The position numbers were made by a program, and so were the translations under genes. DNA of 16,453 bases from Paraglomus occultum (taxonomy: Eukaryota > Glomeromycota > Glomeromycetes > Paraglomerales > Paraglomeraceae), in contig CAJVPJ010000800.1 in the NCBI GenBank assembly GCA_910592205.1, positions 1-16,453 of the forward strand. Direction: 5' to 3'. Positions within the stretch are counted from its first letter, which is position 1. Each line of letters starts with the position of its first letter. Positions 8,553 to 16,453 of the stretch are shown piece after piece. Under the pieces are notes generated by a model. The model saw only the letters and a program-made list of their open reading frames with translations. It ran no database searches and was not told where the DNA came from.

Positions 8553-8590
8553 AGTTATGAGCTATGAGATATGAGCTATAAGCTATAATA
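8553..8590. repeat. Short imperfect minisatellite (ATGAGCTAT-like)
   Basis: Variants of a 7-10 bp word follow each other: TATGAGCTATGAGATATGAG, then CTATAAGCTATAA. Simple slippage repeat in an AT-rich spacer. Confidence 0.7.
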
Positions 8591-8945
8591 CTATTAAAAT
8601 TAGACTTAAATATTTTCGGTAACTAGTGACAAGACAAGACGGGAAGGTAAAGCTATCAGATAGCTATTCAGTCATCATTATTTTAAGGCAAAGTAATTCT
8701 TGAATTTGGACTAATGCTTTCAACACAGCTTATCTTCCGGCTGGTTGAGCGAGATCAAAGCCAGACTCCAACGACATTCTGTTCACTGGGAACAAATAGA
8801 GAATAATGTTTGATACAGTAGAGCGGTACGTTCGCCAAGAAGGGAATTTATTTAACACGACGTAGCAAATACTGTTCGCGGAGAAGTTGAGATGTTGCAT
8901 TAATATTATTATCCGTATCAAAACGGGGCGAGTCTATCCGTCGCC
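8591..8945. other. Intergenic, moderately GC-rich on the right half
   Basis: Minus-strand reading 8921-8730 is open but shows no motif. It could be a continuation of the exon-like fragment at 8946-9135 or its untranslated region. Nothing else seen. Confidence 0.3.
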
Positions 8946-9135
8946 TCATAACGTAATGGTTTCACTATGTGTTCCTTGTTTATCAATAACATTGAATGCA
9001 TCTCTTTGCATAACATTGCAAGAACGACCAGTTGACGTAAAAGGCGTATCGATGGGCAGAGGAGAAAAAGTATAAACAAAGGTGATACCATCTGGTTTTC
9101 GTACTCTTGAACCAATTGGTTGAGGATATAAGTAA
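8946..9135 (-). pseudogene. Exon-like fragment, unknown secreted-like or soluble protein
   Basis: After a CTCCAG acceptor at 9136 one frame (9134-8946) encodes 62 residues, including YPQPIGSRVRKPDGITFVY, SPLPIDTPFTSTGRSCNV and MQRDAFNVIDKQG. The composition is balanced and unlike translated AT-rich noise, and GC is higher than in the flanks. A candidate preceding exon near 9270-9205 (minus) encodes VYAVLKTDSAQHCLVAVSES and ends at a GTAAAG donor. Its phase, however, joins the other open frame of this exon, a hydrophobic 65-residue reading that runs to 8918. Either the donor lies elsewhere or the gene is damaged. I do not recognise a domain. Confidence 0.33.
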
Positions 9136-9872
9136 CTGGAGATATGAAAAATAATTGCTAGTTAGATGCAGTTAAATATACAGGGATCTTCATTGACTTT
9201 ACCTGATTCTGAGACCGCAACAAGACAATGTTGAGCAGAATCTGTCTTTAAAACAGCGTATACAGAAATAAAATCGCCGGGTCAATAGCTATCATCATAG
9301 TATCACCAATCTGTCTTTTTACTTTTATTCTCTTCTTTGAACTTTGCCTTGTCATGAAGCTGTTTCCAAAAAATACATCTGCATGTCAAAAATAATAAAA
9401 GTATAATCATTAAGGTTAAGACAAATACGGCAAGATGATGTAATGATATAGCCGATAGTATTATCTTATAACAACACGAATAATGTTGCGATTATCGATC
9501 GCCAGGCACTCAGCGTCAATAAACAAGACTCTGGCATGCTCGGAAAATAATATATGAAATATTGATTAAGTGTACGCAATTGTTATTTCGGAGCATTGTG
9601 CGAAGCTCCAAGCATGGCTCAGCGTCCTATGAGGCACAGCACAGTTTTAGTTGTGATTTGGACAATTGCGAATTGCTATCTTATGCTCCTTATCAAACGA
9701 ATCCAGTTGACCATGGCAACCAGAGACTGGGAAATCGTGATGCAGAAAGTGATCCTACCGCAATAAGCTAGCGAAGGAACGGTGGCTTTATGAGTAATAC
9801 TCTTTCCCATTCCATGTCCTCATATTCATGATATGTATACTAATATCCCTAATAATACTTTTGTATCGCTAG
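9136..9872. other. Interval before the GC-rich gene; possible first exon at 9600-9770
   Basis: Two overlapping + strand frames are open between about 9562 and 9771. One ends QRLGNRDAESDPTAIS and then a stop (9769-9771). I judge it a plausible upstream exon of the gene beginning at 9873, because base composition rises here and the text is compositionally similar. No good donor connects it. The remainder (9140-9560) holds nothing I can name apart from the donor mentioned for the minus-strand fragment. Confidence 0.3.
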
Positions 9873-11052
9873 TCCGTTAGATCATTCAGGCCAACACAAC
9901 CTCACTGTAGACCTGTTAGCCGAATACTTTCCAAGAATGAGGCTCTCGTTGCCGAAGGGAGTGGATTTCACTGCACGAACCCTTTTAGATAAAGAAAACA
10001 GCCTTTTCATGCGGCTTCTTGCGGTAGAGCTTTTCTCCTGAGAACTTATTTGATGTTGCTGATACGTACATGCTGAGCTGTTTTATTTGTACGCAGTCCA
10101 AACACCCCGATGACACACCTGTGAAAACAGAAAAAGAGCGTAACATTAAGGAGCTTGTGAAAAGCATGTACGTTGAATAAGGAAATATGTCGCTTTCTAT
10201 TTTGATGTGTCTAACGCTTATTATCATCTTGTAGCTTCAACGCAATAACGAAACCGGAAAGGGTAACCTTTCTGAGATGGAGCACATCTCACGTAATGTT
10301 ATGCCTTTGTTAGACGCTACTGTAGGCCTCGATACGGAATGCCGCGTTCATTATTAGTAAGTCATTTTTCCTTGCATAATAATAATTCTTTTTTGACTGC
10401 TTATTAAATAAAATTTGTCGATACGTCTTATTACTATCTAGTGGAGAACGTACTCTGGAAGCGACAGCAGATCGACGAAACAAAGGCAGGGACCCCTTTG
10501 GACGAGCGAGAGACGGTTATAAAGTGGATGCCATAATCGAATATCAAGAACTGAGCTGGTTGCCAACTATCGGATGTGGAGAAGTTTCCGGTGGTCTGCA
10601 CCTGACAGAGAGTGGAAAGACACTCTTAAACTAGGTCTCGAGTTGCGTGACATATGGCGCAAGGCACAAATTGTTTGGGGTTTACAGTGGTCGGTGAGCA
10701 TTTATATTTTTCATTAGATTTCATGTTTGTATGAGTTATTTGCTATATTCGGTACTTACAGGGTAAAAAATTAGGCCGGAAACTTCGTATTTACGCGCTG
10801 GGTGTTCCCGGAAGACTCTTCCACCTGGTGCTTGTGGAAGAGGTGGCTCTACCGTCTTCATGCAACGACCTGGTCAGCCTGCAACACGCCTACCGCGTCA
10901 TGCTGGCGTTCACGGACAGGTTAAACATTACGAAGAGGCAGCTGGTTGCGCGAAATCTGGAAAGGGCTTGTAATGTAGAGACGAATCAGGCTCCGGAAGA
11001 ACGAGAGATGCCTCGCATAATCAATACACCAGGCAAGAAAATGACATCATAA
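9873..11052 (+). pseudogene. GC-rich multi-exon gene, uncharacterised fungal family, frameshifted
   Basis: Conserved-looking blocks in order: KGVDFTARTLLDKENSLFMR (stop at 10039, continued after a one-base shift by ENLFDVADTYML and KHPDDTPVKTEKERN); NETGKGNLSEMEHISRN (exon 10235-10356); GERTLEATADRRNKGRDPF, RARDGYKVDAIIEYQEL and PTIGCGEVSGG (exon from 10442); after a second frameshift near 10605, EWKDTLKLGLELRDIWRKAQ (to 10693); and GRKLRIYALGVPGRLFHLVL through to a stop at 11050. Introns 10357-10441 (GTAAGT...CTAG, phase 2) and 10694-10761 (GTGAGC...CAG, phase 0) are clear. An intron ending at 10234 is likely, but its donor is uncertain. It resembles an uncharacterised protein family I associate with Mucoromycota fungi (recognition only). 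The KVD followed by GEVSGG could be a PD-(D/E)XK-like nuclease core, which is speculative. GC content is visibly higher than in the neighbours. The frameshifts suggest a recent pseudogene, or sequence errors. Confidence 0.65.
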
Positions 11053-11406
11053 TGAACATGGCATAGAAAATGAACAAAAAGCTATATTAATATGTTGTAA
11101 TGTTTCCTGATACAACTACAAGATGACTAAGTTTTTTATAGTTTGTGCTGCCGTCGTGTTCCTATGCAACGATTATAACAAGAGTAAATTTAGAATTATA
11201 ATTACCATGTTTCACGGATTAAAGTACCCCTTAGCATAGTGCTCATTGTGAAGTTTACGGAATGTAAAGTACCGTCAGGTTGTTACACGAGATATTTGTA
11301 AAGTATCATGGTATAGTAATAGTATTAAATTTGTTAAATCTGCTTGACATCACCACATATTTTTATGCCGCAATAAAAACCTCAAAAACTCACTACATAT
11401 TTTTAA
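11053..11406. other. 3' flank of the GC-rich gene
   Basis: AT-rich and without a gene. CAC(C/T)ACATATTTTTA occurs at about 11352 and 11391, a short direct repeat next to the pogo remnant that could be part of its decayed terminal region. Confidence 0.4.
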
Positions 11407-11665
11407 AGCCGTCAATTTCTTCGTAATGCTCTCCCTCAATTTCCACCTATACATCGTTTTCTTTATCAGTTTCATCAATATTATCATTCAATCTCATATC
11501 AACTCATCCTCCATTCCATCTTCTTTAACTGAAATTCCACACAGCATTTAAATGCGCCTCTAATATCTAATAAGTTCACCATCAATGTCATCCCACGCCC
11601 TTTTTACCCAATAAGTGACTGTTGCATACGACGGTTTCTTGATTCGCAACTGGTGGACCATTTAA
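11407..11665 (-). mobile_element. pogo/Tigger-type transposase C-terminal remnant
   Basis: The minus strand reads KKPSYATVTYWVKRAWDDID and GELIRY, then (after stops and a 2-nt insertion) AFKCC/CGISVKEDGMEDELI, and finally NIDETDKENDV, a stop, and VEIEGEHYEEIDG. This is the ending of pogo/Tigger DDE transposases: the S-Y-x-T-V-x-x-W-V-x-x-A-W region, the F-K-x-C-G-I-S block with D-G-S/M-E-D, and an acidic tail. Several stops and shifts make it inactive. The catalytic core upstream (higher coordinates) and the terminal inverted repeats were not found. Confidence 0.75.
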
Positions 11666-12361
11666 TTATTGTAAACCCGCTGTATCTAAAGGATATATTG
11701 TTAGTATATTAATATAATGTTAAAAACAAAATACATATAGAATATACAATTACGAATTCTGGCCCACTTTATGTTACATATAATGATTGTAACGTTGACT
11801 TGTACTTGACTGTTGTTTTTTATTTAGTTTATATAATAATAAAGGCAAACGTATCCCTGTTGACTGGTAGTTGGCGACTTGTAGCATAGGCAGATCGAAC
11901 ACTAAATCCATAAAATGTCCCAAAAAAATATCCAGAATAAAAGTTCCAGTCAATATTTATTCGGTTATTCGGTTATTCGGTATAATTAACATCTAATCTG
12001 TACGAGTCATTGCTTAGTTTTTGAATTAAAAAAAAAGAACAATTTAAGTAATAAACTGTTTGTTTATTCCGCATGTTTGATACCTCGTATATAAAAAAAG
12101 TCACATCAACGATTTGATGACTATATTATGGATTTCCTAACTACATTACTAGTAATAAACAGCATTACTATCCAACCTATACCCGATCACGACGACAAAA
12201 CAAAAGAAATAGGTACTGATTAAGTCTTATCTAATAGCAAAGCCATGCTCGAGGGCGAACCGCAAACTCATGCAGCAGAAATAAAGAGTAAAGAGAATTA
12301 TAATTGACTATATTGACCTATTTATTCGAACGTACTAGTGAACACATCTACTGCATCCATA
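11666..12361. other. AT-rich interval without genes
   Basis: No gene seen. It contains a perfect triple 8-bp repeat, TTATTCGG, at 11957-11980. Confidence 0.5.
11957..11980. repeat. Microsatellite (TTATTCGG)x3
   Basis: Three exact 8-bp units in tandem, followed by T. Simple slippage repeat. Confidence 0.9.
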
Positions 12362-13107
12362 TTACGATTTAAAATAGTAGTAGATGTACAGTTTCCGAGC
12401 ACGCAACGGTGTCATGGTTCTACCAGCATCCGAGAATAAGTTCACTTGCAACAGATGTTGCTGGAATAGCAAGAAACTTATATAAACTTTTTAACTGTGG
12501 ATCGTCAAACTCACCACCATTTCATTGAGTTATTGGCAAGGGAGAGTTGTTGTAAACTGATATCGAATAGTAGAGATTGTCGTTCGTAGGCTCCACTACC
12601 TACTTTGGACCTCATTATCACTTATATCTCTCAGCGAATTATTGTCCTCTTTTGTTCAAACTGAACTGTAGATATCCTTCTTCAATTTGTCTCGCGCCAT
12701 ATTGCGGTTCGCATCACATCAGAAGCAAATGTAAGATTTTTCCATCGTTTATCCAATAAAAACGCCAATAATTCTATGTCATTTGACACAGTCAATAGTG
12801 ACATAACGCCGAATAAAGGTGAGCCTTTATACTTTTTTCTAATTTGATCGTATCTGTGGATTGTTCTGGCATTGTTTACAGGACTGATAATACATTCTTC
12901 AAGTTGACAAAGACTCATCGTCGTCATATTTATCCAGAATTGTGGTTGTGTTGGGGTAACTCATATCTTCGACTTTGTTAGTGTTGTGTTGTCAACTTGA
13001 ATATAATGGGGTACATATTGTATATGCGAGAATTGTGTATTGGAGCCGGACAACAGTCTTGTAGCCTCTTCGAAAGGCGACAGAATATGTCTAAAACTCT
13101 TACTCTG
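12362..13107 (-). mobile_element. hAT-family transposase, C-terminal half, broken
   Basis: Blocks along the minus strand are in the order typical of hAT transposases. HILSPFEEATRLLSGSNTQF (13107-12961, ends in a stop) is followed by the frame 12927-12682, which contains ELLAFLLDKRWKNLTF (the L-L-D-P-R-[WF]-K block, here with K for P). Near 12530 comes MKWW in one frame (the WW motif), then KFLAIPATSVASE, and after a frameshift LFSDAGRTMTPLRARKL, ending at 12362. These last blocks form the C-terminal dimerisation region. At least three frame changes and stops inactivate it. A further piece, WTIIENATQAL at about 13290-13255, may belong just upstream with extra sequence in between. No N-terminal BED finger or terminal repeats were located. 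Confidence 0.85.
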
Positions 13108-14456
13108 CTGACTAGATTATATCGTTTGAGTATGTAACCATCTGCTGAATCATTACTACAACTACGATTAATAATTGTATTGCATCACGCAAGCAGAATT
13201 TCCAGCGGATCGTAACATATATTGTTTTAACTATCTGCTCATAATTCAATGCTTGTGTTGCGTTTTCAATAATGGTCCATTGTTTAGGAGTGTGCTAAGA
13301 AAACTAACAGGGCCGTCACGCACGAGCTACCAATATTTCAGCAGGTGTGCTAAGCCTTTTCTAACAATTAGGTATACAATACACCGCACATCCAGACCGG
13401 AGAACAGAGTCTATGTCTTGACTGCTCGTTTTATCGAACTATCATTATCTGAGCTGATTAAACCAATTCTATCCTGTATATTTTAATTGTTTTTTCTATT
13501 GCTGTCCGAATATTTACTGCACGAATGTCTAAAGTTATGTCTCATGTAAGAGAAAGTCTTCTGTCAGCCATGTGGCTATTACCCTTTGCACGCTGTTAAT
13601 GAGATGAATTCTGTAATATTATGTATCAAATTGCTCACTCTATTTACAGCAGAATTAAATTCTTTGAGAATGATGTCGAAACCTAGAAACTGTAGGTTAA
13701 TTAGCAAAGGAATTGGAAACAGTTTATCATTTAGGAGGTTAAATGGGAGACTAGCGGAAATAATCTATCGAAACATCCCATTAAAATGGGACTGCGTTCA
13801 TTTAGGAGAATAAGGATCTGTATGTCTTGCCAATTCTCTAATGTCCCCGTCTTTCTCTCCCGTCCGATCGTTCTTTCACTTCCGTACATACAAACACTGA
13901 CACCATTCTAACATTTTAACCACAAGCGTATACATATCCAAAGCTAGTCCAACTATTAGCATTAGCATAATAATAAATACATTAATATGGCAACTCGTTT
14001 TATCAACTTTACTCACTATCTTAACACTTCAAGTAATTATAAACTCAATCAGCGAATATTGTGTTTACAAGGTCTACCTACTACCTAGCAAACAAAAAAT
14101 AAAACTCCCGAGACACAATTACCAACAATGATATTAACATGCATACAACCCTACTTTATAAATTAATCCACCTTACAAAAGATACCAAACTAACGCAAAC
14201 GCATATCTCAAGCATCTCTAGTTACAACGACTTTCTTTGTCCACACCACACTGTACCATGATGTCGAATTCTGATAGACTTATGCCTGACCTACTGATGT
14301 TGTAACGCGATATTATTATGCAGTGGTCTTTGCGTAACGATGGAGTTGTCCACGTGTGGTATATCGGAAGCGGGATATGGGGAAATTATCTGGGAAATAT
14401 TAAGTGTAATATGCGGTGGAAGAAGAATTAACGTACTTAGAATATTTTAAATACAG
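13108..14456. other. Interval upstream of hAT remnant, no intact gene
   Basis: Near 13255-13290 the minus strand reads WTIIENATQAL, which fits the hAT segment normally placed directly before the ILSPFEEAT block. Open + strand frames at 13175-13486 and 13586-13813 have no recognisable motif and probably arise over decayed element sequence. CCCATTAAAATGGG at about 13777-13790 is a small palindrome. The stretch 13820-14450 shows no feature I can support. Confidence 0.35.
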
Positions 14457-14813
14457 TATGTTGAGAAAAGCAATGGCAAAAAGTGGTATCAAAATCTGGT
14501 CAAGGGTTACGGATGCAAATATGTCAAGTGGGGAGTGAATAATAATCAAAGATGTTTTGTTGTGACGACTGAATCAAATCTATCGAGTTCTGTTTATGCG
14601 TTTTTGCTAGCTACATATTTTCTTACTGTGACAAACTCAGAAGCATGTCCAGCAAGCATGCCTTCCTCTCAAAGCAGCGTTCTGATCAAAGTCAACCAAC
14701 TTGCGGATAAGAAGTATCAAATAAATAGAGCTTTTTTTTCACCTGCGAATGTAATAACGGGATTATTCTTCTTCAATACGAGTATTAATTTTTTTTTTTC
14801 AATAACCGAGTAA
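14457..14813 (+). CDS. Candidate exon, unknown protein
   Basis: Following an AAATACAG acceptor-like site, one frame is open for 118 codons to a stop at 14811. It begins YVEKSNGKKWYQNLVKGYG and continues CKYVKWGVNNNQRCFVVTTE. The first 40 residues look protein-like (K/W/Y/G-rich, with spaced Cys). The rest, especially the Phe-rich end over T-runs, looks like read-through of non-coding DNA, so the real coding part may end earlier. No ATG lies at the start and no partner exon was found. Family not recognised. It may be a relic. Confidence 0.25.
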   Translation, partial: YVEKSNGKKWYQNLVKGYGCKYVKWGVNNNQRCFVVTTESNLSSSVYAFLLATYFLTVTNSEACPASMPSSQSSVLIKVNQLADKKYQINRAFFSPANVITGLFFFNTSINFFFSITE

Positions 14814-14976
14814 ACGAAGAAGAAAAAAGATGTCGGCCAAAGTTGCGGTAGAAGAAAATTTTAATATTAGCGTGATAGAAGCAACCGTGTTATAAAGGTT
14901 GAGTAGAGTGGGATATTAACTAGTTAGATAAGTTATACAAATTCCTTGGAAAAGTGGCGGTTTTTTCCTAGATGAC

Positions 14977-15375
14977 ATGTTGATAGATTCAAAAAGGAAT
15001 ATGCTCTTCAACAATAATAATATTCAAATAGCAAATTACCAAATTTCAAAAGGCAAAAGACAAAAAATTATACAAGTGCTAGTTTTTTTTTTCGGGGAAA
15101 TGGGAAAGGCCGTTATACATACCGTCATGCATAACGGTATAACGAGAACGGCGGATAAAATCTACATTGATATTACGAATTTCGACAATACCATACAGCC
15201 CACTCTTGTTCAGCCGTAAAAATAAAAACAGCCGAATAAAGCAGATAATCCAACCCACCAAACTTCAGAACAGTCAATATCATCGCCAAACAAAAAATCT
15301 AATATACAGAAAAAGTCTGTCAAGAAAAAACCGATAGAACTGAAAATTGTCACTACGTTCAAATTAATCGAATAG
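14977..15375 (+). pseudogene. Lysine-rich coding-like frame with two internal stops
   Basis: One frame runs from 14977 to a stop at 15373, interrupted only by two TAA codons one codon apart near 15218-15226. Text before: RTADKIYIDITNFDNTIQPT. Text after: NKADNPTHQTSEQSISSPNK and IQKKSVKKKPIELKIVTTFK. Both halves read as soluble, charged protein in the same frame, so the stops look like secondary damage or lie in a small insertion. The Lys/Ser/Asn-rich second half resembles a disordered basic tail. Family unknown. Confidence 0.3.
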
Positions 15376-16120
15376 AATTGCAAACATAAAAAGTAATCTT
15401 GTTTCGCATAAAAATAAACACGAGCAATATAATAACATTAAAGACTTTTTCATCTAATCAATTATTAGTCAGTCCCAGTAAATAACACAAAATATCACTT
15501 TATAATCAGATTCGTCGTTCTATAACCGTAATGGAAAATTGATGTACACAAATAAACAATAATTTTACCTAGTTTCTTAATGAATATGTACTAAAAAAGC
15601 AAATTTGTGAGGCAACGTACATTTTTAAATTGTTTTGTCAAAAACCTGAGCTTAACTCCACGCATAAACCAAACGCTCAGCATAATAAGAGCCACATTGG
15701 TACAAAAATTACTCATAAAAAACAAAACAGTTATATCTTACAATGTTCAAACGTCCTAACATAAAATGAAAAGCCAAAATCTGGTTGCTTGTGTGCAGCC
15801 TGCCAAAATCAGTCAAGGAATAGTCATCTTCGAAACCTCATATCAAACAATGTCCAGTACAATGGAAGAGACAAAACTTCGAAAGATGTTTCAATTCTAA
15901 AGTTGTCTGACCTGAGCAGCAGTGTGTGAATTTTCGATGAATAACCGAGAAGTGTTATTGATAACAAACGCGGTTTCAATTTCATGTAAGTCAATGTATT
16001 TAATAATGAAATATTTCGACCAGTCTACGTTGTTTTTGTTCTTGCCCCTTGCGCCAAAAAATGAGAAAACCAATTAAATATTTATCTTACTGTTGTTCAA
16101 CGATACTTTGCGAGACAAAA
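15376..16120. other. AT-rich interval before the Tc1/mariner relic
   Basis: No gene can be supported. Part of this (about 15850-16110) may be decayed upstream sequence of the Tc1/mariner element, but I cannot match the catalytic motifs in it. Confidence 0.35.
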
Positions 16121-16330
16121 AAAAAGTATTGCAATGGATGTCACACCAGAAGGCTTTTATGTAAGCATATTATGAGCCGCAGATTTTATTGCATTGGTTG
16201 GCTGTCTAATAGTCCGGACTTGAATTCCATCAAAAAATCTTGACGCCAAAAAATAGTGACGAAGTAAATCTGTTTATGACTCATGAATGTAATGTGGTTC
16301 CAGGAATGACTAGAATAATAAAAAAATTTA
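16121..16330 (+). mobile_element. Tc1/mariner transposase 3' fragment
   Basis: Frame ending at 16243 contains CHTRRLLCKH and WLSNSPDLNSI. The latter matches the W-P-x-x-S-P-D-L-N-P-I-E block around the last catalytic acidic residue of Tc1/mariner transposases; the P of N-P-I is S here and the following E is lost (KK). Downstream (about 16285-16330) another frame, VVPGMTRIIKKF, may be the eroded C-terminal helix region. The preceding D-D-A-P-x-H-like block is present only as an eroded NGCHTRR. The element is inactive. No terminal repeat was found before the window ends. Confidence 0.65.
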
Positions 16331-16453
16331 ATGTCATCGATGAAATTTAGGCTTGTTTCGGAGACATGGGGTATGCATCTTGTGATGTGGCTGTGTCTGC
16401 ATGTATGTGTTGTGTTACTACCGTTTGTGACACAGCATTATCACTGATTGTAT
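16331..16453. other. Right edge, nothing recognised
   Basis: TG-rich sequence (CATGTATGTGTTGTGTTACT) that may continue an element outside the window. Confidence 0.3.

Noticed and set aside
9985-10227. Minus-strand 80-codon frame
   Set aside because: Antisense to the conserved blocks of the GC-rich + strand gene.
1-16453. tRNA, rRNA, CRISPR array or bacterial operon
   Set aside because: No cloverleaf with a convincing B-box, no rRNA signature, no regularly spaced short direct repeats, and introns show that the genes are eukaryotic.

Overview
The window looks like nuclear DNA of an arbuscular mycorrhizal fungus close to Rhizophagus. It is AT-rich, its genes carry short GT-AG introns (70-96 nt), and there is no bacterial organisation. 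The one intact gene is a tyrosine-kinase-like (TKL) protein kinase with the CxxC linker, W-T-x-x-N-x-x-x-D-x-F-I and EWIPF signatures that I associate with the expanded kinase family of these fungi. The assignment rests on family recognition, not on a search.

Layout, left to right. Positions 1-2789 look like one decayed Helitron-type element on the + strand: a PIF1-like helicase C-terminus broken by stops and frameshifts (1277-1775), a 120-bp minisatellite (1985-2330), and a hairpin followed by CTAG-T at 2749-2790 that resembles a Helitron 3' end. Positions 2790-3642 are gene-free. The kinase gene occupies 3643-6242 on the minus strand, with five exons, about 759 residues and all catalytic motifs present. 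Its N-terminal half is built from three decayed copies of a kinase N-lobe, and three introns fall at the same structural position of successive copies.

At 6907-7424 (minus) is a small homeodomain-like gene, unclear or decayed, followed at 7351-7960 by more protein-like but broken sequence and a decayed tandem duplication. At 8946-9135 (minus) is an exon-like fragment. A markedly GC-richer gene runs on + from about 9873 to 11052: it has three or four introns and at least two frameshifts, and I place it tentatively in an uncharacterised family of Mucoromycota fungi.

The right side is a transposon graveyard: a pogo/Tigger transposase tail (11407-11665, minus), a hAT transposase C-terminal half (12362-13107 or further, minus), two unassigned open stretches (14457-14813 and 14977-15375, plus) and a Tc1/mariner catalytic-end fragment (about 16121-16330, plus). 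No tRNA, rRNA or CRISPR array was seen. The kinase is probably the only functional gene. The others show damage or need transcript evidence.
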